Assembly (NCBI RefSeq): GCF_016827675.1
Contig: NZ_JAERJA010000012.1
Location: 87,216-151,215 of the forward strand
DNA length: 64,000 bases
Source of the DNA: Nocardioides limicola
Lineage (GTDB): Bacteria; Actinomycetota; Actinomycetes; Propionibacteriales; Nocardioidaceae
Direction of reading: 5' to 3'
This document shows, piece after piece, positions 17,266 through 26,402 of the stretch (positions are counted from its first letter, which is position 1; each line of letters begins with the position of its first letter). Made by a program: the position numbers and the translations under genes. The notes beneath the pieces were generated by a model. The model searched no databases. It was given only the letters and a program-made list of their open reading frames with translations, and was not told the DNA's origin.

Positions 17266-17442
17266 TCAGTCCTCGGGGTCGTCGAGCCGGGCCAGCCAGG
17301 TGGCCAGGCGTTCGATGGGCACCTCGAACTCGGGGTGCACGTCGGTGAACTCGATGAGGCGGTCGGCCAGCCAGGCCAGGGTGACCTCTTCGTCACCCCG
17401 ACGCTGGTTGAGCTCCTCGATCCCGCGGTCGGTGTAGTACAT
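17266..17442 (-). CDS. 58-aa DUF6104-like protein
   Basis: Translation from ATG 17442 begins MYYTDRGIEELNQRRGDEEV and ends PIERLATWLARLDDPED. This acidic, helical small protein matches what I recall as the DUF6104 family, often found beside the 2-oxoglutarate dehydrogenase gene in actinobacteria. It sits 10 bp after the kgd stop and 4 bp before the acetoacetate-decarboxylase-like gene, so it is in the kgd transcript. Function unknown; an accessory role for the dehydrogenase is plausible but unproven. Confidence 0.8.
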   Translation of the reverse strand: MYYTDRGIEELNQRRGDEEVTLAWLADRLIEFTDVHPEFEVPIERLATWLARLDDPED

Positions 17443-17452
17443 GCCGCTCCGG

Positions 17453-20400
17453 TCAGGCCAGCGGCCCGAACGCCTCGGCCATCAGGCCCTTCTGCTCCTC
17501 GAGGTGGCGCTTCACGGTGCCCACCGACGGCGACGACGACGCCGGGCGGGTGACCCGCTGTACGACGATGTCGCCGTTGACCTCGGGCCACACGTTGAGC
17601 TGGTAGTGCGGCCACGGACCCATGTTCGCGGGCTCGTCCTGCACCCAGCGGATCGCCTTCAGGTTCGGGTACTTCGCGATCTCGGCCTTGATCGCGTCGA
17701 GCGGCTGCGGGTAGAGCTGCTCCACGCGGCCGATCGCGAACCGGGCCGCGTCGTCGTGCTTGCCGCGCTCGACCATCAGGTCCCAGGTGACCCGACCCGA
17801 GCAGAGCAGCAGCGTGTCGACGCTGTCCGGGTCCGCCTCGGCGTCGCCGATGAACGGACGGAAGTCACCGTGGGTGAAGTCGGACGGCTGGGAGGCCGCC
17901 TCCTTGCGCTTGAGCATCGACTTCGGAGTGAAGATGATCAGCGGCTTGTGCTCCTCGCCGAGGCTGTGGCGCCGCAGCAGGTGGAAGTGCGAGGCCGGGG
18001 TGGACGGCTGGGCCACCACGAAGGCTTCGTCGGCCGCCAACGTCAGGAACCGCTCGATCCGGGCGGAGGAGTGGTCCGGGCCCTGGCCTTCGTAGCCGTG
18101 CGGGAGCAGCAGCACCACGCCCGACTGCTGGCGCCACTTGGTCTCACCGGAGGAGATGAACTCGTCGATGATGGTCTGGGCGCCGTTGACGAAGTCGCCG
18201 AACTGGGCCTCCCACAGCACCAGCGCCTCCGGGCGGGCCACCGAGTAGCCGTACTCGAAGCCGAGGGCGGCGTACTCGCTGAGCAGCGAGTCGTAGATGT
18301 GGAACTTGGCCTGGTCCTCGGTGAGGTGCGACAGCGGCGTCCACTCGTCGGCGTTCAGCCGGTCGATGATCGTCGCGAACCGCTGCACGAAGGTGCCCCG
18401 GCGGGAGTCCTGGCCTGCCAACCGCACCGGACGTCCGTCCATCAGCAGCGAGCCGAAGGCGAGGATCTCACCGGTACCCCAGTCGATCGGGCCGTCGGTG
18501 ATCGCGTTCGCCCGGCGCTGCAGCTGTGGCATCACCTTCGGGTGCACGGTGAAGCCGTCCGGCGGCGTCACGTAGGCGTCCGAGATCCGCTTGAGTGTCT
18601 CCGGGGAGACCGCGGTGGTGAACTCTGAGGCGGGCTTCTCGGGGTAGTCGGGCACGGTGGTCCAGCTGGTCGGCGCCTCGTTGGCCTCGCGGACCTCGGT
18701 GAACACCCGCTCCAACTGCTCCTGGTAGTCGCGCATGACCTGCTCGGCCTCGTCGATGGTGATGTCGCCGCGGCCGATCAGGGACTCGGTGTAGAGCTTG
18801 CGCACCGAACGCTTCTGCTCGATGAGGTCGTACATCAACGGCTGCGTGTACGACGGGTCGTCGCCCTCGTTGTGTCCGCGGCGGCGGTAGCAGACCAGGT
18901 CGATCACCACGTCGGTGTTGAACGCCTGCCGGTACTCGAACGCCAGCCGCGCCACCCGGATGCAGGCCTCGGGGTCATCGCCGTTGACGTGGAAGATCGG
19001 TGCCTGCACCATCCGCGCCACGTCGGTGCAGTACAGCGAGGACCGCGACGAGCCGGGGGAGGTGGTGAAGCCCACCTGGTTGTTGACCACCACGTGCACG
19101 GTGCCGCCGGTGCGGTAGCCGCGCAACTGGGAGAGGTTCAGGGTCTCGGCGACCACGCCCTGACCGGCGAAAGCGGCGTCGCCGTGCACCAGCAGTGGCA
19201 GCACCGGGTAGGCGACGCCCTGGTTGAGCACGTCCTGCTTGGCGCGGGCGATCCCCTCCAGCACCGGGTCGACGGCCTCCAGGTGCGACGGGTTGGCCGC
19301 CACGGACACCTTGATCGACTTGCCGGTGGTGCCGACGAACTCGCCCTCGGCGCCGAGGTGGTACTTCACGTCGCCGGATCCCTGGACGGTGCGGGGGTCG
19401 ATGTTGCCCTCGAACTCCCGGAAGATCTGCGAGTACTTCTTGCCGACGATGTTGGCCAGCACGTTCAGCCGGCCACGGTGCGCCATCCCGATGCAGACCT
19501 CGTCGATGCCGGCCTCGCTGGCCGCCGAGCAGATCTCGTCGAGCACCGGGACGGTGGTCTCGCCGCCCTCGAGGCTGAATCGCTTCTGGCCGACGAACTT
19601 GGTCTGCAGGAACGTCTCGAACGCCTCGGCCTGGTTCAACTTCTTCAGGATCCGCAGCTGCTCCTCGCGGGGCGGCTTGGTGTGCGGCTGCTCGACCCGC
19701 TCCTGGATCCAGCGGCGCTTCTCCGGGTCCATGATGTGCATGTACTCGATGCCGATGGTCCGGCAGTAGGAGTCACGCAGGATCCCCAGGATGTGTCGCA
19801 GCTTCATGAACCGGCGGCCTTCGCCCCCGAACGAGCCGGTGGCGAACTCGCGGTCCAGGTCCCACAGGGTCAACCCGTGGGACTCCACCCGCAGGTCGGG
19901 GTGGCTGCGCTGCTTGTACTCCAGCGGGTCGGTGTCGGCCATCAGGTGGCCACGCACCCGGTAGGCGTGGATCAGCTCCAGGATCCGGGCCTGCTTGCTG
20001 ATCTCGTCGTCGTGGTTGGTGGCGATGTCGTTCGACCACCGGATCGGCTCGTACGGGATCCGCAGGGACTTGAAGATCCCGTCGTAGAAGCCGTCCTCGC
20101 CGAGCAGCAACTGGTGCACCCGCTTGAGGAACTCACCGGACTGGGCGCCCTGGATCACACGGTGGTCGTACGTCGACGTCATCGACATGACCTTGGAGAT
20201 GCCGTTGCGGGTGATCGCGTCCTCGGAGGCGCCCTGCCAGGCGGCCGGGTACTCCATCGCGCCCACGCCGATGATCGCCGCCTGGCCGCGCATCAACCGC
20301 GGCACCGAGTGCACGGTGCCGAGGCCGCCGACGTTGGTGAGGCTGACGGTGGTGCCGCCGTAGTCCTCCATCGTCAGCTTGTTGTCCTTGGCCTTGCGGA

Positions 20401-21211
20401 TCATCTCCTCGTACGCCGTCCAGAAGGCGGCGAAGTCCATCGTCTCGCAGCCCTTGATGGAGGGGGCGACGAGCTGTCGGGTGCCGTCGGGCTTCTGCTG
20501 GTCGATGGCCAGACCGAGGTTGATGTGCGCCGGGGTCACCATCGTCGGCTTGCCGTCGACCTCGTCGTAGGAGTTGTTCATCTCCGGCATCGACTTCAAT
20601 GCCTTGACCAGCGCGTACCCGATCAGGTGGGTGAAGGAGACCTTGCCGCCGCGGGCCCGCTTGAGGTGGCTGTTGATGACGATCCGGTTGTCCCACAGCA
20701 ACTTGACCGGCACCGAACGGACAGAGGTGGCGGTGGGCACCGTCAGCGAGGTGTCCATGTTCTTCGCCGTCGCCGCGGCGATGCCTCGCAGCACCGTGTG
20801 CGTCGGTTCGTCGCTGACCTCGCGAGGCGGCGCGACCTTCTTCTCCTTCGCCACCGGCTTGGCGCCGCCGGTGGCCGGTTCAGCCGCGGCTGCGGCGGGT
20901 CGCGGCGTCGCCTTCGGCTGGACGGAGCTGGCCTGGCTGGAGTCGGCCTGGCTGGAGTCGGCCTGGCTGGAGTCGGTCTGACCGGCGCTGGACGCGGGCT
21001 GGCTGTTCGTCTGAGCTGCGGGTGCCGCGGCCGACTGGGTCGACTGAGCAGGGGTGCGGTCCCGGTCGGCGAAGTATCGTTGCCACGTCGCATCAACGCT
21101 GTTCGGATCGCGCTGATAGCGCTCGAACATCTCGTCCACGAGCCACTCGTTGGCTCCGAAGTCCGATGTCGGGTCAGGTGATCCTGGGGTCTGCGTTGAG
21201 GACTGCGACAC
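17453..21211 (-). CDS. kgd: Multifunctional 2-oxoglutarate decarboxylase/dehydrogenase
   Basis: A 1252-aa thiamine-diphosphate enzyme of the actinobacterial Kgd/OdhA type, fusing an E2-like succinyltransferase domain to the E1 component; TCA cycle, cytoplasmic. The N-terminal tail has FGANEWLVDEMFERYQRDP, then a low-complexity linker, then the E2 catalytic core (TYDHRVIQGAQSGEFL), then E1 with MAHRGRLNVLANIVG, GDAAFAGQGVVAETL and a transketolase-like C-terminus. Start is GTG 21211, with GGAAGAGG upstream. An ATG at 21256 would overlap the likely -10 box (TAGCCT on the minus strand, 21257-21262), so it is disfavoured. Confidence 0.93.
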   Translation of the reverse strand: MSQSSTQTPGSPDPTSDFGANEWLVDEMFERYQRDPNSVDATWQRYFADRDRTPAQSTQSAAAPAAQTNSQPASSAGQTDSSQADSSQADSSQASSVQPKATPRPAAAAAEPATGGAKPVAKEKKVAPPREVSDEPTHTVLRGIAAATAKNMDTSLTVPTATSVRSVPVKLLWDNRIVINSHLKRARGGKVSFTHLIGYALVKALKSMPEMNNSYDEVDGKPTMVTPAHINLGLAIDQQKPDGTRQLVAPSIKGCETMDFAAFWTAYEEMIRKAKDNKLTMEDYGGTTVSLTNVGGLGTVHSVPRLMRGQAAIIGVGAMEYPAAWQGASEDAITRNGISKVMSMTSTYDHRVIQGAQSGEFLKRVHQLLLGEDGFYDGIFKSLRIPYEPIRWSNDIATNHDDEISKQARILELIHAYRVRGHLMADTDPLEYKQRSHPDLRVESHGLTLWDLDREFATGSFGGEGRRFMKLRHILGILRDSYCRTIGIEYMHIMDPEKRRWIQERVEQPHTKPPREEQLRILKKLNQAEAFETFLQTKFVGQKRFSLEGGETTVPVLDEICSAASEAGIDEVCIGMAHRGRLNVLANIVGKKYSQIFREFEGNIDPRTVQGSGDVKYHLGAEGEFVGTTGKSIKVSVAANPSHLEAVDPVLEGIARAKQDVLNQGVAYPVLPLLVHGDAAFAGQGVVAETLNLSQLRGYRTGGTVHVVVNNQVGFTTSPGSSRSSLYCTDVARMVQAPIFHVNGDDPEACIRVARLAFEYRQAFNTDVVIDLVCYRRRGHNEGDDPSYTQPLMYDLIEQKRSVRKLYTESLIGRGDITIDEAEQVMRDYQEQLERVFTEVREANEAPTSWTTVPDYPEKPASEFTTAVSPETLKRISDAYVTPPDGFTVHPKVMPQLQRRANAITDGPIDWGTGEILAFGSLLMDGRPVRLAGQDSRRGTFVQRFATIIDRLNADEWTPLSHLTEDQAKFHIYDSLLSEYAALGFEYGYSVARPEALVLWEAQFGDFVNGAQTIIDEFISSGETKWRQQSGVVLLLPHGYEGQGPDHSSARIERFLTLAADEAFVVAQPSTPASHFHLLRRHSLGEEHKPLIIFTPKSMLKRKEAASQPSDFTHGDFRPFIGDAEADPDSVDTLLLCSGRVTWDLMVERGKHDDAARFAIGRVEQLYPQPLDAIKAEIAKYPNLKAIRWVQDEPANMGPWPHYQLNVWPEVNGDIVVQRVTRPASSSPSVGTVKRHLEEQKGLMAEAFGPLA
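20931..20975 (-). repeat. Three 15-bp in-frame repeats in the kgd linker
   Basis: Three exact 15-bp units encode a repeated D-S-S-Q-A pentapeptide in the linker between the Kgd N-terminal tail and the E2-like core. Linker length here is probably free to vary. Confidence 0.8.
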
Positions 21212-21347
21212 GTGGTTCGCCTCTTCCAGATCGTGCGCGGGACGGGTGCTCGTCACAGGCTAGTCCCACACGCTGGCAAATGCAGGAGTCGGGGTCAGAT
21301 GTCGGGCATGGTGGTGCGTCACAGTTCCGGGGATTTCTGGAGGTCCG

Positions 21348-21947
21348 ATGAATGGGAGAACGACGCCGCGACGAGTGCGGGGCCGCGCCGGCCTGGCGGC
21401 AGCGCTGGTGCTCGTCCTCAGCCTCTCCGCCTGCTCCAGCGACGACGAGCCGGCTCCGGAGCCTGAGCGGCCGGGCGCGGAGGAGACCCCGAGCGAGTCC
21501 GTCGAGCTGGTGTCCCGGGTCGGGCAGGTGGCCGGCGACCTGCCGCAGCGTCAGCGCCGTCGTACCGTCACCGAGGTCGCCGACGTGGTGGACGCCTGGT
21601 TCGAGGCCGCGTACGTCGGTGGCGACCTGCCGCGCAGCCACTACGACGACGCGTTCCCCGGGTTCACCCGCAAGGCGGCACGACTCGCCGGCCGGTCCAT
21701 GGACCTGATGACCAACGCCGACATCGGCCCCCAGATCGAACGGATCGAGGTCGAGCGGCGCCGGGTGCTGGTGGACATGCTCAGCGGCAACGGCCGTGCC
21801 GCCGCCGCGACGGCGAGGATCCAGTTGGACTTCAGCACCGAGGGCGAGGTGACCGGGGACTTCTCGGTGGCGGGCCGGCTCTTCCTGATCCGGGTCGGTG
21901 GGGACTGGCGGATCATCGGTTTCGACGTGACGAAGGAGCGGTCATGA
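21348..21947 (+). CDS. Lipoprotein of unknown function upstream of LCP gene
   Basis: A 199-aa exported protein. Signal sequence with RR-containing N-region, hydrophobic core and lipobox LSAC (about residues 25-28), so it should be lipid-anchored outside the membrane. A Pro/Glu-rich spacer is followed by an alpha/beta domain (VADVVDAWFEAAYVGGD, FLIRVGGDWRIIGFDV) similar in outline to NTF2-like or tetratricopeptide-free accessory domains. The start has a good ribosome site (CTGGAGG). The last bases overlap the LCP gene (ATGA), so the two are made together and may work together in the envelope. Confidence 0.8.
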   Translation: MNGRTTPRRVRGRAGLAAALVLVLSLSACSSDDEPAPEPERPGAEETPSESVELVSRVGQVAGDLPQRQRRRTVTEVADVVDAWFEAAYVGGDLPRSHYDDAFPGFTRKAARLAGRSMDLMTNADIGPQIERIEVERRRVLVDMLSGNGRAAAATARIQLDFSTEGEVTGDFSVAGRLFLIRVGGDWRIIGFDVTKERS

Positions 21948-22873
21948 CAGGCGGCGTACGGCGTACCACCCGGACTGCGGCCCGGGCGCTGGCCCTGGGA
22001 CTGGTGCTGACCTTGGCGGCGGTGCTGGTGCCGGACTCGAGCGTGCAGCCGGCCGACTACCAACTGGTGCGCACCGAGAGCGCCCGGGGCATCGACGCCG
22101 CCGACACGATCTGGATCCTCGGCATCGGCTCCGACGCCCGGGAGGGCGAGGCGCGCAACCGCGCCCGAGGCGACGCGATCCAACTGGTCGGCATCAACAC
22201 CCGCACCGGGGCCGCCACCACGATCGGCATTCCGCGGGACTCCTGGGTGCCGATCCCCGGCCGGGGCACCAACCGGGTGAATGCGGCGCTCTACTTCGGT
22301 GGGCCGCAGCTGATCGGCCGCACCGTGGGGGACATGATCGGCATCCAGCCCGATTACGTCTTCGTGACCGGATTCGGCGGCTTCCACCGGATGGTGGATG
22401 CGATCGGGGGCATCCGAGTGCGGTCGGTGCACGCGTTCGCCGACTCGAACCTGCGGCCGGAGCTCTACCCCAACGGCTTCCCCCGCGGTGAGGTGCGCCT
22501 TGACGGGGAGGCGGCCCACATCTTCGTTCGCATCCGCAAGTCGCTGCCCGACGGTGACTTCGACCGGTCACGCAACCAGCAGTTGGCGTTGCAGGGCATC
22601 CACCGGCGGATCCACAACCAGGCGCACCGTCCCGGGTTCATCGAGCGCGGCGTGCTGTCGGTGATGCGCAACATGCACACCGACCTGTCTCCGGCCGAGC
22701 TCTACCGGCTCGCTCAGGCCGTGGCCCAGGTCGATCCGGGCAAGCTCAGTGCCTGTGTGGTGCCGGGCCGCACTGGGATGGCGGGTGCGGCCAGCGTGGT
22801 GTTCGCCGACGTCGCCACCGCCCGCCGCTGGGGCAACGAGGCCCGGGAGAGCGCCGTCATCTCCCGCTGCTGA
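21944..22873 (+). CDS. LytR-CpsA-Psr (LCP) family protein
   Basis: A 309-aa membrane-anchored LCP phosphotransferase, the family that attaches cell-wall glycopolymers to peptidoglycan from lipid-linked precursors. One N-terminal transmembrane segment (about residues 14-34). The LCP domain has LGIGSDAREG, TTIGIPRDSWVPIPG, NAALYFGGPQL, FVRIRKSLPDGDFDRSRNQQ; the Arg/Asp residues in these motifs bind the pyrophosphate and metal. Slightly short for the family and without a C-terminal LytR_C domain. Translationally coupled to the preceding lipoprotein. Confidence 0.9.
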   Translation: MTGGVRRTTRTAARALALGLVLTLAAVLVPDSSVQPADYQLVRTESARGIDAADTIWILGIGSDAREGEARNRARGDAIQLVGINTRTGAATTIGIPRDSWVPIPGRGTNRVNAALYFGGPQLIGRTVGDMIGIQPDYVFVTGFGGFHRMVDAIGGIRVRSVHAFADSNLRPELYPNGFPRGEVRLDGEAAHIFVRIRKSLPDGDFDRSRNQQLALQGIHRRIHNQAHRPGFIERGVLSVMRNMHTDLSPAELYRLAQAVAQVDPGKLSACVVPGRTGMAGAASVVFADVATARRWGNEARESAVISRC

Positions 22874-22897
22874 CCCGCACAGCGCCGAAGCCGTACC

Positions 22898-23004
22898 GCT
22901 CGGGGTCTCGATACGCTCGCTGGCGCTCTCCCTCGGTGGTCGAGTGCCGCCCCGCCCTCGGTGGTCGAGTGCCGCCGAGGGACGAGGCGGTGTATCGAGG
23001 CCAC
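22898..23004. repeat. Palindromic (REP-like) repeat cluster A
   Basis: Contains an outward half-unit (GGTCTCGATACGCTCGCTGG), a partial unit at 22936-22950 and one complete hairpin unit at 22961-23004. The complete unit begins GTGGTCGAGTGCCGCC and ends GGCGGTGTATCGAGGCCAC, so its two ends pair. It lies 9 bp beyond the stop of the GIY-YIG gene and may also end transcription of both that gene and the LCP operon. Confidence 0.85.
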
Positions 23005-23013
23005 GGCGACAGG

Positions 23014-23298
23014 TCACCCGGGGAACTTCTTCCGGGACAGTCGGGGGAGTTCGTCGATCGCGCCCCGGATGAGTGCTTCTCGCTTCGCGCGGCTCCACGT
23101 CTGGATCTGCTTCTCCAGGGTGTACGCCGCCCCGATGTGCTCGAACTCGGCGTGCCACACCAGTTCGACGGGGCAACGTCGCTTCGTGTACGCCGAGCCG
23201 AGGCCTTGCTGGTGTTGCCAGAGGCGCCGCTGGAGGTCACGTGTGCTGCCGACGTAGTAGGACTCGTCCGCGCATCGCAGGATGTAGGTGAATGCCAT
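23014..23298 (-). CDS. GIY-YIG single-domain nuclease-like protein
   Basis: A 94-aa protein that is just the GIY-YIG fold, of the UPF0213/YhbQ size. The two strand motifs are TYILRC and YYVGST, followed by the Arg-containing helix DLQRRLWQHQQG and the Glu of LEKQIQTW that would bind the metal. Members act on branched or damaged DNA or are of unknown role. It is bracketed on both sides by the same palindromic repeat family, which raises the possibility that it moves with, or acts on, these repeats (inference). Confidence 0.85.
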   Translation of the reverse strand: MAFTYILRCADESYYVGSTRDLQRRLWQHQQGLGSAYTKRRCPVELVWHAEFEHIGAAYTLEKQIQTWSRAKREALIRGAIDELPRLSRKKFPG

Positions 23299-23349
23299 AA
23301 GGCGATGCTCGGGCAGGCCGGCGACATCGGCGCCGGGATATCCACAGGG

Positions 23350-23580
23350 GGTCTCGATACGCTCGCTGGCGCTCGCTACTCGACCGCCGGAAGTCGGTGG
23401 TCGAGTGCCGGCCTCCCTCGGTGGTCGAGTGCCGCCGAGGGACGAGGCGGTGTATCGAGGCCACGGTGGTGGGGGTCTCGATACGCTCGCGGGGGCTCGC
23501 TACTCGACCGCCGTTGGTCGGTGGTGTCTCGATACGTTCGCTGGGGCTCGCTACTCGACCGCCGTAAGTCGGTGGTGCGG
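23350..23580. repeat. Palindromic repeat cluster B
   Basis: The 23299-23712 interval (414 bp) has no gene. It holds repeated units in both orientations: GGTCTCGATACGCTCGC...CTACTCGACCGCCG at 23350, 23476 and 23525, with a complete hairpin unit near 23419-23465 (GTGGTCGAGTGCCGCC ... GTATCGAGGCCAC). It continues directly into the 32-bp tandem array. Confidence 0.85.
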
Positions 23581-23719
23581 CTCGCTACTCGACCGCCGGG
23601 GTTGCGCTGGGGCTCGCTACTCGACCGCCGGGGTTGCGCTGGGGCTCGCTACTCGACCGCCGGGGTTGCGCTGGGGCTCGCTACTCGACCGCCGGGGTTG
23701 CGCTGGGGCTCGCTACTCG
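23581..23719. repeat. Four 32-bp tandem repeats running into valS
   Basis: Four exact 32-bp units start at 23581, 23613, 23645 and 23677 with an 11-bp partial fifth. Each begins CTCGCTACTCGACCGCCG and ends GTTGCGCTGGGG. The partial unit supplies the TAG stop codon (23713-23715, minus strand) of valS. Confidence 0.9.
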
Positions 23720-26334
23720 GCTGGTGGGGTTTCGGCGAGTTCGGCAGTGACCTGGAGTTCGGTGAGTTCCTCGTCGACGGTGAAGGTCAGCTCACCCACG
23801 ATGTTGCCGGAGCGACGCAGGTCCCCGGCCGCCGACTCGGCGCCGGCGACGAGGGTTTGCGGGCCGCGGATCTCCACGGCCGCGAGCGGGCTGCGCATCT
23901 TGACCTTGGCCCGTGACTTCGCGCCCCGGATGCCGATCAGGGCGGCGGCGACGGCGTCGACCGGCGCGGCGTCAGCGGCTGCGGCGGCCCCCAGGTCGAC
24001 CGGCTCGGGCCAGGCCGCGGTGTGCACGGAACCCTCCTGCCACCAGGACCAGACCTCCTCGGTCACGTACGGCAGGAAGGGTGCCAGCAGCCGCAGCTGC
24101 GTGTGCAGCGCGATGGCCAGCGTGGCCTTGGCCGAGGCGGTCCCGGATCCGTCGGCGCCGTACGCCCGCTCCTTGACCAGCTCCAGGTAGTCGTCGCAGA
24201 AACTCCAGAAGAACTTCTCGGTCGTCTCCAAGGCAGTGGTGTAGTCGTAGCGCTCGAACGCCTCGGTCGCAGTCCGGGTCACCTCGGCGAGCCGGCCCAG
24301 TAGGGCGCAGTCGATCGGATCGTGCACCAAGAAGGTGTCGGTCTCCGTGGCGCCGACGTTGCCGAGCACGAACTTCGACGCGTTCAGCACCTTCATCGCC
24401 AGCCGTCGGCCGACCTTCATCTGGGTCTCGTCGAAGGGTGAGTCCAGACCGGGCCGAGCCATCGCGGCGCGCCAGCGGACCGCGTCCGCACCGAACTTGT
24501 CCAGGATCTCGGTGGGCACCACCACGTTGCCCTTGGACTTCGACATCTTCTTGCGATCCGGGTCCAGGATCCACCCGGAGAGCATCGCGTGCGACCACGG
24601 CACCTGCCCGTGTTCGAAGTGCGAGCGGACCACCCGGCTGAACAGCCAGGTGCGGATGATGTCGTGTCCCTGGGTGCACAGGTCCATCGGGAAGACCCGC
24701 TCGAACAGGTCGGGGTCGGACTCCCAGCCGCCGGCGATCTGCGGGGTCAGCGACGAGGTGGCCCAGGTGTCCATCACGTCCGGGTCGCCGATGAACCCGT
24801 GCGGGACGCCTCGCTGGGACTCGTCGTACCCGGTCGGCGCGTCGGTGGACGGGTCGACCGGCAGCTGTGCCTCGCTGGGCAGCAGCGGGTTCTCGTAGTC
24901 GGGCTCGCCCTCGGCGTCCAGCGGGTACCAGACCGGGAACGGGATGCCGAAGAACCGCTGCCGCGAGATCAGCCAGTCGCCGTTGAGGCCCGACACCCAG
25001 TTGTCGTAGCGGTGCTGCATGTGTCCGGGGATCCAGGTGATCTGGCTGCCGTCCGCGACCATGTCGTCGCGCAGCGCCGCGTCCCGGCCGCCGTTCTTGA
25101 TGTACCACTGGCGGGTGGCCACGATCTCCAGCGGCTTGTCGCCCTTCTCGAAGAAGTTCGTCATCCGCTGGGTGGGCTTGGGGTCGCCGATCAGGTCGCC
25201 TGACTCGCGCAGCTTCGCGACCATCGTCTCCCTGGCGGAGAAGACGGTCTTGCCGGCCAGCTCCGCATAGGCGGTGGCGGCTCGGTCCCGGACCAGCCAC
25301 TCGGGGGTCTCCCGGGTGAACCGGCCGTCCCGGCCGATCACGGTGCGCACCGGGAGCTGCAGTTCGCGCCACCACTGTACGTCGGTGAGGTCGCCGAAGG
25401 TGCAGCACATCGCGATGCCGGCGCCCTTGTCCATCTCCGCCGCCGGGTGGGCCAGCACCGGGATCTCGACCCCGAACACGGGCGAGGTGACGATGTTGCC
25501 GAACAGGTCGGCGTACCGCTCGTCGTCGGGGTGGGCGATCAGCGCAACCACACTGGCGATCAGCTCGGGCCGGGTGGTCTCGATCTCCACGGTGCCGCCG
25601 GCGGGCTTGTGGAACGCGATCCGGTGGTAGTGGCCGGCGTAGTCACGGGCCTCCAACTCGGCCTGGGCCACCGCGGTCTGGAAGGTGACGTCCCACAGCG
25701 TCGGCGCCTCCTGCAGGTACGCCTCACCGCGCGCGAGGTTGCGCAGGAAGGCGCGCTGGCTGACCTCCTGGGCCTTGCTGCCGATGGTGGTGTAGTGCTG
25801 CTGCCAGTCCACCGACAGGCCGAGCGTGCGCCACAGCGACTCGAAGACCTTCTCGTCCTCGACGACCAACTGCTCGCACAACTCGATGAAGTTGGGGCGG
25901 CTGACCGGGATCTGCTTCTTCGGGTCCGGCTTGGCCGGTGGGACGAAGTCGGGGTCGTAGGGGAGCGAGGGGTCGCAGCGGACGCCGAAGTAGTTCTGCA
26001 CCCGGCGTTCGGTGGGCAGCCCGTTGTCGTCCCACCCCATCGGGTAGAAGACGCTCTTCCCGCGCATCCGCTGGAACCGCGCCATCAGGTCGGTGTGGGT
26101 GTAGGAGAAGACGTGTCCCACGTGCAGGGAGCCGGAGACGGTCGGCGGGGGAGTGTCGATGGAGTAGACGTTCTCCCGCGGCTGGGTGCGGTCGAAGCGG
26201 TAGGTCTGTCGCTCCTCCCAGCGCTGGCTCCACGTCTCCTCGAGGCCCTCCAGGGCAGGCTTCTCCGGTACGACGACGGCACGGGTGCTGGGTGTCGTCG
26301 TCTCCGGTGCCTGATTGGTGGGGGTCTCAGTCAT
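23713..26334 (-). CDS. valS: Valyl-tRNA synthetase
   Basis: An 873-aa class I aminoacyl-tRNA synthetase that charges tRNA-Val. The HIGH-type motif is HVGH (residues 71-74) after [10 protein letters not shown], and KMSKS is at 596-600 ([11 protein letters not shown]). The editing (CP1) domain lies between, and the anticodon-binding and coiled C-terminal region follows. Length is normal for the family. No T-box is seen upstream. The last codon and the stop lie inside a palindromic-repeat array, so the extreme C-terminus may have been altered by repeat insertion. Confidence 0.97.
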   Translation of the reverse strand: MTETPTNQAPETTTPSTRAVVVPEKPALEGLEETWSQRWEERQTYRFDRTQPRENVYSIDTPPPTVSGSLHVGHVFSYTHTDLMARFQRMRGKSVFYPMGWDDNGLPTERRVQNYFGVRCDPSLPYDPDFVPPAKPDPKKQIPVSRPNFIELCEQLVVEDEKVFESLWRTLGLSVDWQQHYTTIGSKAQEVSQRAFLRNLARGEAYLQEAPTLWDVTFQTAVAQAELEARDYAGHYHRIAFHKPAGGTVEIETTRPELIASVVALIAHPDDERYADLFGNIVTSPVFGVEIPVLAHPAAEMDKGAGIAMCCTFGDLTDVQWWRELQLPVRTVIGRDGRFTRETPEWLVRDRAATAYAELAGKTVFSARETMVAKLRESGDLIGDPKPTQRMTNFFEKGDKPLEIVATRQWYIKNGGRDAALRDDMVADGSQITWIPGHMQHRYDNWVSGLNGDWLISRQRFFGIPFPVWYPLDAEGEPDYENPLLPSEAQLPVDPSTDAPTGYDESQRGVPHGFIGDPDVMDTWATSSLTPQIAGGWESDPDLFERVFPMDLCTQGHDIIRTWLFSRVVRSHFEHGQVPWSHAMLSGWILDPDRKKMSKSKGNVVVPTEILDKFGADAVRWRAAMARPGLDSPFDETQMKVGRRLAMKVLNASKFVLGNVGATETDTFLVHDPIDCALLGRLAEVTRTATEAFERYDYTTALETTEKFFWSFCDDYLELVKERAYGADGSGTASAKATLAIALHTQLRLLAPFLPYVTEEVWSWWQEGSVHTAAWPEPVDLGAAAAADAAPVDAVAAALIGIRGAKSRAKVKMRSPLAAVEIRGPQTLVAGAESAAGDLRRSGNIVGELTFTVDEELTELQVTAELAETPPAE

Positions 26335-26402
26335 GGCGGCATGCTACGGCGGACACGGTGTCGTCCCCGAATCAGTTCATGGCTGGAGGGCTGTGGCGAG
26401 GG

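Noticed and set aside
26335..26402. T-box riboswitch before valS
   Set aside because: Only 68 bp are available and no T-box sequence or specifier-stem pattern is visible.
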